Origin: Ligustrum vulgare
Lineage: Eukaryota > Streptophyta > Magnoliopsida > Lamiales > Oleaceae
Assembly: GCA_963555705.1 (NCBI GenBank)
Contig: OY743173.1
Location: 459,001 to 523,000, forward strand
Length of the DNA stretch: 64,000 bases
Direction of reading: 5' to 3'
Shown: piece by piece, positions 21,158 through 33,732 of the stretch
Layout of the letters: every line of letters begins with the position of its first letter
How positions within the stretch are numbered: position 1 is the stretch's first letter
Notes under the pieces: model-generated
Told to the model about the DNA's origin: nothing
Seen by the model: only the letters and a program-made list of their open reading frames with translations
Databases searched by the model: none
Made by a program: the position numbers and the translations under genes

Positions 21158-22614
21158 TTTATTAAAACGAAAAAATGAAAAGAAAAATAGATTGATGAAC
21201 ACTCCTATTTCATGCCCTTTCATTTTTTATTTTAAAAAAATATTTATGTGATATTGATAGTTTTTTTTATTACGAATTTAAAAAAATGTAATTGATTTTC
21301 AAGAGGCGAAGGGGGACCAAGAAACTTTGAGGCCTGAAAAATGCACATATTTAAAAATATGCATTCAATTGGATTCTTTTAAATATGAATTTTGTCCAAA
21401 ATAAATAATAATAAATAGTAATTAATACTATTAATTACCATTTTAGGAAATATGTTTTAGGCTGAGAAATGGGCTAATACCTATTATTGGGAAGTGCTCC
21501 CCTTTATGTATTACGATTTTCTACTATGAATATATTTAATCCTTGTTTGATCCCTCGTTATCTACAGAATGAGTTTTATAATAGTGATTTTTTGGATAAT
21601 GTGTACTTAAGCCCCCTGTTGGAGACACGTTACTTCAAATAATGAAGTTTGTAACAGTAAATTTTGGGACAATTATTTTTTAAAAAGTAGGATTTTTTTT
21701 TTTGAATTTATATGTAGATTATTTTATTAGTAGAATGACTTACTATAAAAAAAAACTTCAATGATCATTTGCATAGCTCATTTGTATAAACTATTTAATT
21801 TTAATGATTATTAACGTAATTAATCATTTCAAAATATAATTTCTAGATTATAACAAATAATTTATCACTACCCGAAATTAGTACAAACTATCTTAATACA
21901 ATATTTGATATTTAAATATATTAAATATGTATTTCATTTCATATTTACTTTAACATTATAAATTAGATCCATGTGGTCCTATATTTACATGAGTAACAAA
22001 TTAAACAATATGAAATGTTAGTTTTAATTAAATTTTAACTAATGTATATTGCAAATACATTTAATTTTATATACTAATAGATCATCAATGCAACTCAATT
22101 TATAAAAGCGGCACGATTGTTTAACTCACAACACATAAAACAATCACTATTCGAAAAATCAATTTTCAAACAATTAAAATCAAGCAGTTAAGTTTCATAT
22201 AAATAGGTCTACAACGAGAAACCACAACTAATGACAAGAATTTTAAAAAATTTTAAAAAAAAATATATACAAACTATCAAAATATTCAAAACTTATTCAA
22301 TAAAAAATTAATTTTAAAATGATAAATGAATTGATCGAGATATGAAGTCGCAAAAATTATTCAAATATTTATTATTTCTTTAATTTGATAAGAAAAACAA
22401 CTCGAATTGAAATTAATCATTTAGGACCAAATTAGATTTAGTTAATAAATTATAAATCATTGTAGGACTTTTGATACCTATAATATTGCATATTTTTCGA
22501 TTTCAAAATAATAGTATAATTTTCGAAAGTATTCCGATTCATTTAAATACTTCCATTTTAAGAAATGTGGTTTAGGTGGGAAAAGTACAAAACCATGTTT
22601 TTGGGAAGTGTTAT
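21155..22614. other. AT-rich intergenic DNA, no gene seen
   Basis: No credible ORF. A segment at about 21448-21510 and one at about 22560-22620 are related to each other (AAATRTGGTTTAGG...TTGGGAAGTG), which suggests two copies of the same non-autonomous repeat family. Otherwise featureless. Confidence 0.5.
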
Positions 22615-23211
22615 TCTTTTATATATAATAATAATAATAATAATAATAGGATAACTGTCACCATTTTATGCACATATTTTCCCGTACAATTTAACTTTCT
22701 AAATCAGGAAAATTTCTTACCAAAAACAAGCAAAAAAAAAAAAAAAAGCATTAAATATTTTGAGTACCGTGCAAACATTTATTTTCAATTAAAAAAAAAA
22801 AAAGAAATATCTTGAGTACCATGCAACCTTTATAATTTTTTTGATATATATATATATATTTTGAAGTTTTAATTAATAAAATATATGTAAGCAATACATT
22901 AAAAATTAAACTTAATAAAAATTTAAAATACATTAGGAAGAAAGTTGGTGATGAATACAAATAAAATTAAAACAAATTTAATTAAGCGCCAAATTTTAAG
23001 ACGTGTGGGTATTGTTTCTTTTTCTTTTTTTTTTTTTTTTTGATTAGTTTTGTCTTTTTTAAAATAAAATTTCAAATTCGATAATATTTTGCGATAAAAT
23101 ATTATTTGTACTATATTTTTTATTTGACATGATTGTATAATCAACATATTTTCATGAATTCTGAATTATTATCATGGATAAAAATCTCGTGTATCGCACG
23201 GGAGAAATGCT
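22615..23211 (+). mobile_element. Short Helitron-like element
   Basis: The left end resembles Helitron 5' ends (TCTTTTATATATAATAATAA, then ACTGTCACC). The right end has the hairpin CGTG-TATCG-CACG at about 23188 in the context TCGTGTATCGCACGGG, followed by AGAAATG and CTAT. Immediately after it, another copy of the 5'-type sequence begins (TATATATAATAACAACATAG, GCCGTCAC), so a second element may abut it. No ORF. The terminal CTAT deviates from the CTRR rule, so boundaries are tentative. Confidence 0.4.
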
Positions 23212-23794
23212 ATTATATATAATAACAACATAGCCGTCACATAAAGTTGTACACACTTTCTCTCTTTTTTTTTACTTTCCATTATAGGAAATTTCTTAAT
23301 TTTATCAATTTTATTTTAATAACTAAATTAGGAGAGTTAAATTAATGCAACCTGTAATAACTGATTTATGGATTTGTGAAAAAAAAAAATCTATAAAAAA
23401 TCAAATAATAGATTATTTTTATTCTTTTGATAATTATTGCATTATTTTTAAGTTGAAAAATATGCAATATGGATGTCAAATCCAAGATTTTGACTAGAAG
23501 TTTAATACAAGTTAACAAATGAGAGCAAATTCTAAATATATCATCCGTAAAATCATCTCAAATACTAAAGGTAAAAGTTTTAGCTATATTTTTACTTTTT
23601 TCAATATCCAAATTTTTTATTTATTTTTTTAATTTATCTCATTTAAGTCATAAAATGATACATATCCTTTCTTACCTAAATTCAATTTGACCTAAATAAT
23701 TAATTTCATATTTTTTCTTATCAAAGTGAAAGAAATAATAGATATTCTATTTTTCTAAGTAAATTCAATTATCCTTTTAATTTCTACAACTTTA

Positions 23795-24838
23795 GGGGGT
23801 ATCTCCAACATGGAATTTAGTGAAATTTTTTAGATTTATAAATTTTCATAGATTTTATGGATTTTAATAGAATTCTATTTCACGAATTTTAGCAAATTTC
23901 AATATATTTTAGTAGAATTTGTTGAACTTGTCATCAATATGAAACTTAATGAATACTTTTACCTCTTATCATGTAATTTCTTTCTTTTTTTATTATTTTT
24001 TGTTGTGCAAGTTAAATGTGAACTTGAGATAGAAGTAAAAAAAAAATAAAAAAATAAAAAAATTCGAACCGTTAAAAAATAAAATATTTAACCTTGTCTA
24101 GTTTTGATAAAAAAAAAAAAAGAAAGAAAAAGATTCAAGCCTTTCATTTAAAACATGAAGTATTTTCTTATACAAATAATCAATTTAAACAATCAATTGC
24201 ATTTAAATAACTAAACTCAAACTTTCAATTATATAAAAATATTTATAGATTATCACAAACAAATTAGCAAAATTTTATTAATCAAAAGTGAATGAATAAG
24301 GCATGGATTAATAACTCATTATTTTTTCCTTTAGTACATACAATTGTCACCTTCCAGAATTGCGGGAATTATGACTGTCAAATTAATAAGGATCGCAGAC
24401 CCAACACATTCTTTTATAAAAAAAATGAAAATAAAATAAGGATTATGTTGTGTTTTGTTTTTATTATTATTTTCAATTTTTATCGGGAAAAAGGGAGGAA
24501 TTGAAAATTTGAGGTGTCATGGAATTGAAAATCCGAGGGATCATGATCGAATTTGTTGAAGAATCCTGCCTTCATATTTATGATTTAAAATCCATTAAAG
24601 TCCTTACAATTTCATTCATACTAGAAATCCATTGAGATCTATAGATTTTTTAGGACACCGGAATCTTGTGAAATTAGAGATCTATAGATTTTTTAGGGCA
24701 CCGGAATCTTGTGAAATTAATCTAAATCTATATTGAAAACTTTGAATTTTGATAGATTCTATAAAATTTCAAATTGAGGATATGTGGAATGTTATGGAAT
24801 TCTAAAATCCTTCAAATTCCATGTTGGGGACGCTCCCC
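23795..24838. mobile_element. PIF/Harbinger-like non-autonomous DNA transposon
   Basis: About 1.04 kb flanked by TTA on both sides (23792-23794 and 24839-24841), the classic 3-bp PIF/Harbinger target. Terminal inverted repeats begin GGGGGTATCTCCAACATGG at the left; read in reverse complement, the right end starts GGGGAGCGTCCCCAACATGG. Subterminal regions are rich in related AGATTTATAGATTTT-type motifs on opposite strands. It has no transposase; the ORF at 24292-24504 is not convincing. A 43-bp unit is tandemly duplicated at 24634-24719. Confidence 0.75.
24634..24719. repeat. Tandem 43-bp duplication inside the Harbinger-like element
   Basis: Two adjacent copies of a unit starting GAGATCTATAGATTTTTTAG and ending GTGAAATTA. 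They differ at one base (A/G), so the duplication is recent. Confidence 0.9.
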
Positions 24839-24841
24839 TTA

Positions 24842-25413
24842 CGGTTCCAATAAACTCATTGGTTCAATTTATAAAATGGACGTTTGCACAAATACCCAAC
24901 TTTTAGTATCATAATTGAAACTTACTTCATTATATATAATCACCGAAAAATTCTATGATATCGAGGGTGAAATTTTAATACCACACCATGATACTTTACA
25001 TAATATTTATTATATTTTGTCTCAGGAATAAAATCAAACACTTTTCATGCACTATTCACTACATTTTCAGGTACAGCCCACAACCACCACCATCATTTGA
25101 TTCATTTCGAACCGTAATAAAGATTTGAGGAGGGAGGTGGTTCCTTTAATTCGAAAGAGAAAGGAATTTGTTGACGATAGAGGACAACATAGCGCCACCA
25201 CTTCATAAATGGAGAGTCCATTCGGTGTTGCCTATACTGATTCATTGTTCCACCTCGAACCTACAGGCCGTGGCAAGCTCGGGAAAAAAGAAATTGTTAC
25301 ACTGTACTCTGAGCCAAATAACGCTGGAACTGATACAAGCGCCACCGCCCACCGCACTGAAATGGGCCTTGCTGCATCTGGTAATGGCCTACAATTTCAT
25401 TTTGGAGGCTGTC
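24842..25413. other. Intergenic DNA with a small unassigned ORF
   Basis: AT-rich up to about 25070, then of more balanced composition. A 69-codon ORF at 25209-25418 (start MESPFGVAYTDSLFHLEP) is cut at its end by the LTR-like sequence starting at 25414. It matches no family I know. It could be a fragment of an exon or chance. Confidence 0.35.
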
Positions 25414-26043
25414 TGTAAAGCCCCGAAAAATTATGACATCCTCATTTACTCATGCTTATGTAATAAATACATTTTTAGGAATTATTTAATATTTATGGGA
25501 ATTAGAGAATTATTTTGGAAATAAAAAGGGTTAAGAAATATGATTTGTCATTTTTTAGGAGGTCTGTTTGACCACTTCCAACCTCCAATAAATGGAGAAT
25601 TTATATGTACGGATAAGTACTCGAAATGAACTTTGAGAATCTGAAATCCGTTTGTCGTTCAGATTCATGAAAAGCTCGTGGCGAGTTTTCACAGTTGGCG
25701 CTGCAACCGTACGACCAGAAAAGATAGCTTCAACATGCCAACTTTGAGATGCCATAACTCTCACCTCGGTAACCAAATCTTATGAAACAAATTCCATGTG
25801 AAAGTACTATATGAGAACTTTGAAATGAGACCAAGAACACCCAATTTTGAGTTTGTTTGCTACCTCAAAATGGGCCTCAAACATGGCATCCTGAAACAGC
25901 TAAAGCTAGGAATTATGAAGGAAAGAAAGCATGAGCGCCTTAAACCTCCATATCCGGTTTTAGCTTTCACGATTAATTTTCCACCTCCAGCTTGCATGGA
26001 AGAAGTATGACACCTCAAGCTTCACCATTTAAATAATGTTTCT
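25414..26043 (+). repeat. LTR-like fragment, left part (TGTAAAGCCCCG family)
   Basis: It starts TGTAAAGCCCCGAAAAATTA, the kind of start seen in long LTRs of plant chromoviruses (TGTAAC/AGCCCC). It runs to the Athila-like insertion and appears to continue at 38294 on the other side. No coding sequence. I found no PBS or polypurine tract, so it may be a solo or truncated LTR. Confidence 0.45.
26039..26043. repeat. Target site duplication (left), TTTCT
   Basis: Matches TTTCT at 38289-38293, bracketing the Athila-like element. Confidence 0.93.
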
Positions 26044-27566
26044 TGTTCACCGATATCTCGCTACGCGAGATATCCCTGCAAGTGTATGGGTCGTGAGAAG
26101 TAATAAGTGGACCTAAGAGTCCGGATTATCGTTCCCACAAGGACTGCTATCAAGTATCGAAATGTGTTAGTTCTTATCCTTATTTGAACAAACGAAATAT
26201 TTTGAGACTTTGAACTAAAACTAGGTAATAAACTAAAGAATTAAAATTGCATATTTGTGTTTGTTTTTAAAGATGATTGTAAAGTAGTTGTGATTCACGA
26301 TTTCACCTAACCCATTAAATCAACTCCAATTCCAGTTTTATTTCCTAAATATGCATTCGGTCGAATTCACTAATGTATATTGAAATTCCTCTCTCGAGTT
26401 TAAATTAACTCTACCTAAATAAGTCAACCATGTATCTCTACAGAGGGTCCGAATATTCCTTATCTAGATGCATAACACACAAGAATTCACACATAACCGC
26501 AATAATAACAAGTGTATATCTGTATCTCTCGTTCAATTACCGGATTTATTACCTAGATCTACATTATTAACTCACCTCTCGGACTATGGAAATAACACAT
26601 TGAATCATGAATAGGTTATCAAGAAACTCAAGCATTAAACACAATAATAAATCAACACATGCAATGAATCATTAAAATAAGGAATATGTAATTAAAATAA
26701 TCAACTAGACTACATCGTTCATCCCAATGTTAAATTTAGCTACACATCATATTTAAATTACAAAAAAAATATATAATGACGTTCATTGAAAATAACAAAG
26801 AAGAATGGAAAGCTTGCACCAAGTATCGATTCTTCAAATATCTCCAAGTCTCGTCCCTTTGCAATACTTCAATCTCCCAAGAAATTTACGTTAAAAGCTC
26901 GATTGTATAATGTTCTTAGGTGAGGAAAATGTTCTGATTTCGTGCCTCTTATGTTCTATATATAGGTATTGGAGAGAGCTAGGTCAAAAGAGAAGGAAAA
27001 CCGGATAAAAATCGCAGAAAAATTCCATATTGCGGTCCAGCGGATAGCTGTGAGATCGTGTGGTTTAAAACCTAACGATCGCGTCGATGACAATAAAACT
27101 CTGGGGTTAAGAATTCAAGGTATTGAATGATCGTGCAGTAGTAATCCGAAAATCGCGTGATGTGCAATTTCCTTCTTTTCCTGGCTGTTTAAGTTAGTCT
27201 CTGACTTTTAATTGCACCTTCAGTCCTCAATTTCTAATTGTTGCAATTTAGTCCTCAAACTTTGGAATCATTTCAATTTGCTCTTTTCAGCTTTTAATTC
27301 CTTCAATTAGGTCCTCCCACTTCTGATTCATTCACTTTGGCACCATGTACACTTCTCGGTTGATTTCACAAACTTATCAATTGATCATTTTAGCTCAAAT
27401 TAGCATTCAAATATGCATTTTTCCCATTGTTTGCTTCATTCTTCGCCTTTTGGGATATTTTCTACAAAGTATCAAATAAACACAAATTAAATAGCATATA
27501 TTCTAAAACGAAAATAGTATATTCTAATTTAGACATATAAATAAGTGTATAAAATACACTTTATCA
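26044..27566 (-). repeat. 3' LTR of the Athila-like element
   Basis: 1,523 bp. In element sense it starts TGATAAAGTGTATTTTATAC and ends in GAACA. It contains several near-palindromic GATCGCG-type motifs between about 27035 and 27165, many decayed at CpG compared with the other LTR. Confidence 0.93.
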
Positions 27567-28101
27567 AATACCTCCAAACTAAAACTATTGTTCGTCATCG
27601 AACAATGTAAACTAAACTAACAAATTAAAATAACATAAAGCAATTATTTTTTTGTTTTTTCAACATGTATACCATATGTCTCAATAGTCCAAATCAGTTC
27701 ACGTTTTGAGCAAGAGTTACGAACAACATAGTAAAATTATTTTTAGTTATCTCATACCAAATTTTCAAGTGTGTGTGTGAATAGCCAATATCAAACTCTT
27801 ACTCATGCAAATGATATACCTAACACTGTGTCGCTTGTGATGCACTATCAAGCCCGAATCCCATGTAGTCATCCTAATGAATCTTATGATTTTCCTTGCA
27901 TCGCTCATGGATGATCACAACTTACTGCTTTTCCCTCGAATCCCAAGGTTCCTTCTATTCATGTGGTTTCTAAACATAAAAAAATTGCATTTCTCCACAC
28001 TAGGTGGCCAGAATCAATTAAATTTACCTAAACAATCAATGGTAAGCAGTTCCCTAATCCATACCTTTTATATCAAAGCCTTACTCAACAAACTTATACC
28101 A

Positions 28102-28140
<39 letters not shown>

Positions 28141-28255
28141 TCTTTATTTTTTATTTTTCATATGGATGACTTTTTCTTTTATATCCATGTATTTTACCAT
28201 CTTTATACAGAACTTTTCATACTTGCTTTCTATATGACTCCTGTAGCGTGCTTTA
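27567..28255. other. 3' untranslated region of the Athila-like element
   Basis: Begins with the polypurine tract (minus-sense GTTTGGAGGTATT at 27567-27580) and is otherwise non-coding. A (TG)n(TA)n tract of about 35 bp lies at 28102-28136. The ORF at 27877-28260 has no recognisable domain. Confidence 0.6.
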
Positions 28256-31027
28256 TGTAACGCCCCGGATTCCGCGGAGCCCGGGACGCCACGTCGTCCT
28301 TTAAAATTGACTTTATTGCGGAAACTAAATTTAATTCAAAGCATCACATTCATCATTTGAAAATTTCAGCGGAAACTTTATTAATTTAAATATATAACAA
28401 TTCATAAAAATTTAATCCCAATTATTTAAATGAAATTAGCGATAAATAATTTAAAGAGTAACATTCATAAAATTTTCTAATAACATCATCATTTATTCAA
28501 TTTGCCAACGTTGCCCCTTTCATTCGTCGCCATTTCCGAGATCTGCAAAAACTGTTAAAATAATGGAATGAGTATTTCGAAAAATACTCAGTAGACTCAT
28601 CGCCAATAATTAATTTACAGAATAATTTAGCACGTAATTATGCAATCATACAATGACATCATCATCATATTCTTGGGCTACTTTAATTTCAAAATCAAGG
28701 CTCTTTAAAAATCATAGGGTGTGAGTAGTCTCGTCTCGTGCACTTAAGGCACATAAGTTATGCATAACATCATCATTTCTAATCTTATCTCATAAGAGAT
28801 ATTCTTTTCTCGTCTCATGCATCAAAGCATGTAAATCACGTAATTTCACATAAGACATGCAATTATAATTTAAACTAATTAGTGGGGGGAGTCTACCTCA
28901 AATCACGAGTTTGAAAGTTGAGCGAGAAAATCACGTTGTTCTTCTAAATGTCCCAGCGCCTCATCCAGCATAACTTAAAATAATAAGTCCAATTTAATAC
29001 TTTAAAACTGATTTAAATGTCTTTGAACTTTAGGGACTGAAATGATTATTTTAAAATTTGGGGGACTAAAATGAATACTTTTGAAAGTTGAGGACTAAAA
29101 TGTAAATCTTTTAAAAATTGGGTTGAGACTCAAAAGGAATATTAAACTATAGGGCTGAAATAATTGATTTTCAAAATGAAAGGACTCATTTAAAACTTAA
29201 GGGCTGAAATTGATGATTTGAAACCAAAAGGGACTGAATTGAATAACTTTTCAAACTTAGGGACCAAAGTGCAAATTTTCGAAAATTAAAATATATCAAT
29301 TCAGATCTTTCCTCTCTCACTCACCACTCTCACTCTAACTTAGGCGACGGTGGCGAAGAAAGGGCTCCGCCCCTTTCTTGATCTAGACCGCCGGCGGTAG
29401 CGCCACCACAAGGCGGTGGCACCGGTGCAAGGTGTAGTTGGATTGGGGCACGTTTGGCTGTGAAAGTAGAGGCAAACCGAGGCAAGAGGTTCAATCCGAG
29501 GAAAAAAAACGAAGCTTAAGGTTCGATCTTGGCTGCGATTTCCGGTGACAAATCCGGTTGAAATAGGTTCTGCAGTGGAGGTAAGTAAATGGGTTCTCCT
29601 CTTTGGTTTTGGGCAGCGATGACGATGATGGGTTTGTACGGTGGTTAGTGGTTCGGTTTTGGTGCATTTTTGTGGTTGGTTTGATCGATGCTACAAAGTG
29701 TTTTCAATGGCCGTGGTGGTGGTGATGATGATATAGGTGGTTGAAATTGGCAGCTTGGCAGCTTTGGTGGCGGCAGTTGATGGTGTTGGTTTTGATGGTG
29801 GCTGTTGGTGATGTTGCAGAGGAGTTCAACATGGCAGTCATGAGGTTGGCCGGGGCTTGGGTTCAGATTTGGGGTTGCGATTCCGGCACTAGTCCGGTCA
29901 CTGGCGGCGGTCAAAGGTAAATGGTAGTCTTCTTGGTTTATTCTTAGTTTGGGCTTCATTTTTGTTTCTTGGTTTATTGGTTGGAGATTGACTTGGGATG
30001 GAGTTGAGGGAGATTGGGTGGTGGTGGCCGTAGTGACTTGACGACAGTGTGGTGGTATTGTGGTGGTGTTGATGGTGGAGTTGGTGAAGCAGGGACGGTT
30101 GGGGGTGTGGTGACTTTGCAGTGGTGGTAAGATTGTCGGATTGAGGTGGTTGCCGATAGTTGTTTTGACTTGTGGGTGTGGTTTGGCGGCGGTTTGGTGT
30201 TGATGCAGACTGTGATGGATTGTTGTGATGTTGGTGCCGGTGGTGATGGTGGAAATGGGTTGGGTTCGATCGATGTTGGTTGATTGCAAATTGGGGATTG
30301 CAGTTTGGTAGCAGTTGTGGCTGATGAAGGGGTCGGTGATGATGATGATGGTGCTTGCTGTTGTTTGTGTCGTGAGGGGGAGGGAATGGAGTGTGTAGTT
30401 ATAGGTATTGATTTACTTAGGTAATTTAGGTCAAAATCATGGCTTATGGAAAGATGGCGAGATTGAGGGATTTCAAAAATATGCATGGAAGGCATGAGGT
30501 GATGTGGGGATGATGGAGTATATAATCTTGGTTGTGTATTAAATTTGATAGCTTTTTGATTTGGGAAAGGTTATAGGAAATTGCAAGAATGAAATTTTTG
30601 ATTGAGGGAGAGAATTTGGGGATGCAAGAATGGTTTATGAGTTGGGGAATGATTGAAGGGATATATCAATTTGTTATGGTGTGAGAGGGGAAAGAATTAT
30701 TTGAAAATTGGTAAAAATTCATGGATGGAAAGCTTGAGGTTTGGAAGACAGGCTTCTGGGAACTTGGGCTTAGAATTGAAATGGATCAAGATAGTTTGGA
30801 TCTAAAATAAATTTAAAATTTGGATTTTAAAAAAATGATTTAAAGTTTGGACTTTAAAATAATGAAAATGAGACACTTTTAAATTGAACTAAGATAAATT
30901 TAAATAAATTAGATTTTCACTTAAAATGGCTAGGCGAAAATGTGTTTAAAATAATTGGGTCAAAGTTGTAACTACATATTTTTAAATAATATTTAAATAA
31001 GTCACGGAAAAATTTTCGGTCGCTACA
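28256..31027 (-). repeat. Long LTR of a chromovirus-type gypsy element (solo end)
   Basis: About 2.77 kb, reading TGTAACGCCCCGG at the left and GGTCGCTACA at the right. It is directly followed at 31028 by sequence that, on the minus strand, is the usual chromovirus 3' end: AATTTCGAGGACGAAATT then a purine-rich tract. It is therefore a 3' LTR with a stub of internal DNA. A GC-rich block (29340-30350) with (TGG)n-like tracts gives long, low-complexity Thr/Pro/His-rich frames on the minus strand that I do not accept as genes. No matching second LTR is in the window. Confidence 0.75.
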
Positions 31028-31505
31028 ACCCTACCACCTTAAAATAATTTCGTCCTCGAAATTTAAACTTTCTTGATCTAAAATACTTGTGTACTTCAAA
31101 ATTTCTTCTTTCTTAAAATCTGAAGAAAATTAATATGACTAGACAAGAGCGCTGATTTTTGAATAATATTTGGAGATTCGTAGCGACAAGTTCAGTAAAA
31201 CAAGTCTTTTAAGTTTGAAAATTTCTCGATCGCTACAACCTTCTCCACTTAAAATAATTTCGTTCTCGAAAATTTAAACTTTCTTGATCTAAATATATCT
31301 GGGTATTAAGCCAGACTTCTTTCTTCTTTCTTTTCTCAAGTAGTTTCAGTACTACATTGTCTACCCCATTGGACTTTGACTAGAGGAGCCTCTTTATTAA
31401 TCTCTACTTTTTCTTTAAGAAATCATATTACACCATAATAATTAATCATTATGAAGTCTATCCTCATCTTCTCAAATCTCTTATAACGAATAACCAAAAA
31501 TCAAT
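31028..31505 (-). mobile_element. Internal stub of the chromovirus next to the long LTR, partly duplicated
   Basis: Minus-sense 3' untranslated sequence with the conserved GAGGACGAAATT motif. The LTR-end/tract junction occurs twice (about 31015-31095 and 31230-31305; both read GATCGCTACAACC or GGTCGCTACAACC, then AAAATAATTTCGT). This indicates a local duplication about 215 bp apart. No coding sequence remains. Confidence 0.6.
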
Positions 31506-32367
31506 TGTAACATTAGAAATCACATGAATATTCTTCCGTGTAATATGCCTAATAACATGTCGAAAAGTTTCGAACCCAGGTTAGGGATGGATGGAGGAAT
31601 CTTGACCCAATATTCACGACGCGAAGATCGACAATGCGGAATAAAGAACCAAGACTTAGAAACGCCACAAGGATCTGTCCAGTTCTCCTTGATAAGTTTT
31701 TGATTTGAACTCCACAAATACTCTCACGAATATTTGATAAGTTCCGGATGAACGCTACAAAGAATCACTCTTTGATAAGTTCGAATAAATGTAGGAAATC
31801 CACCTATAATTTTTATTGAATCCTCAATAAAATTGTTTTAATCAAAATCAAAGCTGAATTACAATGAATGGAAATAACATATAAATAATGAAAAATAATC
31901 TAACAACTAACCCTAGTCGCTAATGGGCTCAAAACAGAGTTAAGAAATAATTAAAACGAAAAATAACCAAAAAAACTCGGAAACCATAAATCTAGACTCG
32001 CGCAAGCAGATCCGATGTTACATCCGTGAGAGATTTTAGTTACGGCTTTAATTTTAAATAGAAGCTGATTTACGGCCGTGAGCATTTTGGTTACAGATGT
32101 AATCTTCGTTCTGCCAAAATTGACGATAGTGGAGTTACGACCGTGAATGAGTTAGTTGCGGCCGTAACTATCATCCTGTATAATTTTGCGATCCTTTTGA
32201 CTAGCTTGATTTTTCTTTCTTTTGAGCTCCTATCCCGGATCACATCATTCTTGCTTTGCCCAACTTGATTGGATGTGTTTTGAGTGGTGTATTCCTAGCA
32301 AACAAGAGATAATTAGCATTAGATGTCATAAAACACCAACAAGAAACTTTGCAAGCTCAAACTAACA
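31506..32367 (-). repeat. LTR with TTACGGCCGTAA-type motifs
   Basis: The right boundary is sharp: in element sense a GGGGG-containing tract (AATTTGGGGG) precedes TGTTAGTTTGAGC. The left end near TGTAACATTAG is less certain. The layout (repeats of TTTGATAAGTT and 'AACGCYACAAAG' at 31680-31790, then the palindrome cluster at 32017-32170) parallels the Reina-like LTRs at 57021, 58268 and 61564. About 860 bp. Confidence 0.55.
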
Positions 32368-33732
32368 CCCCCAAATTAAAGTTAAAGCAAAATATTGAAT
32401 TTTTAAAAGATGATCGACCACACATGTTCATGCCATGACATCGCCTAGAAAAACACAAGTTTTCCTGACCCATCTTTTGATATGTTAAAGTTCACAGCAT
32501 GGTTGACAACATATTAAAAATTCAGCCCATTTGAAGATCAATAGGGACATGAAAAGCTATGGAGAAGTAAGTGACGTGAAGCAGTTTTCAGGTGCAATGA
32601 CCTGCAGTGACCTTGCAATGGAGTTGCCATGATGCTAAATTTGTTTTCATGAATTTTGTGTAATGAAGTGAACTAATTCATGAACTAAACACACATAATC
32701 AATGATAAACCTGTCATGAAGATAAATGCTCAAATGAATTTCTCAAATTAGCACAAGAATGTCTTTGTGACATTTCATCAAATACTTGATGGGCAATGGG
32801 AAAATTCAAGAATATGCATAGAATTGGAAACTTTGATTTATCCAAAATTTTCATCTTATTAAGCACAATTAACAGCTCCAATGACTACTCCAAGCCCATT
32901 CTCCAATTCTCTTCAATTCAAAAATCACAAGATTATAGAGAGGTTCACAAATTTGGCACACTTTTAGAAAGAGAGAAGGAATTCATACCTTTGGAAACCT
33001 CTCAAATTTGGCACACTTTTAGAAAGAGAAAAGGAATTCATACCTTTGGTTTGATTTTGAAGTTAAGCGAGCAATAAATTTAATACAACACATGATTATG
33101 ATATGCACAGATGAGAAGAGATCATATTTGGAGTGATTTGGGGATAGAAAACGAGTTTATAATGTTTGAAGTTGAAGAATGAGGAAAAGCAATTAAACTG
33201 CCGATTTTGGTCCCAGTATAGCCACGCGATCAAGTGGGTAAAATTCAAGCGATCGCGTGGTATAAATCAGTAACAAAAATTTTTATAAACTAAATTCACG
33301 CGATCGCTACAAAGTACTGCTGAGCGATCGCTCAGTAGTCCCAGCAGAAGTGAAAATTTTTCTCTTTTTGAGTTTCAACATCGTTTTTACCCCCCTAATC
33401 ACTTTATGATCTATGTTATGGTCTTCAAATACTAAACTTCATGAATTAAACTAATGTGTGTGTGTGAGCATGGGATGTCGACGTAAGTCCTAATTAAACA
33501 AAACATGCAAAATCTAAAACATACCTTAATATGCAACAATAGACTAACATGCAAAGTGCCTTAACATGTAACATGCACAACACTCAAAGCAAGTTACCTA
33601 TCATGCATTTATCTAAAATTTCAACAATAAAATAAATAATGAAAGCGTAATAAATAAAAGGGAAGAATGGTCGGGTTTCCTCCCAACAAGCGCTACGTTT
33701 TAAATCTAAAGCCCGACTTTTGTACTTCCAAA
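32368..33732 (-). other. Non-coding retrotransposon 3' region between protease and LTR debris
   Basis: No ORF with a known domain. It holds a 55-bp-period tandem duplication at 32948-33049 (CAAATTTGGCACACTTTTAG units), a cluster of GCGATCGC-type palindromes at 33225-33345, and at 33670-33720 a conserved GGTCGGGTTTCCTCCCAACA stretch often found just after plant gypsy coding regions. Which of the overlapping elements it belongs to is not resolved. Confidence 0.45.
32948..33049. repeat. Tandem duplication, period 55 bp
   Basis: Two near-identical copies of a segment beginning CAAATTTGGCACACTTTTAG and ending CATACCTTTGG, at 32948 and 33003. Confidence 0.88.

Noticed and set aside
27877..28260. 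127-codon plus-strand ORF as an env-like gene of the Athila-like element
   Set aside because: Wrong strand for the element, no signal or fusion-type features I can defend, and it includes the TA/TG microsatellite.
29645..30495. Minus-strand ORFs rich in Thr, Pro, His and Gln
   Set aside because: They come from a (TGG)n-like low-complexity block inside an LTR; two overlapping frames are both open, which is a composition effect.
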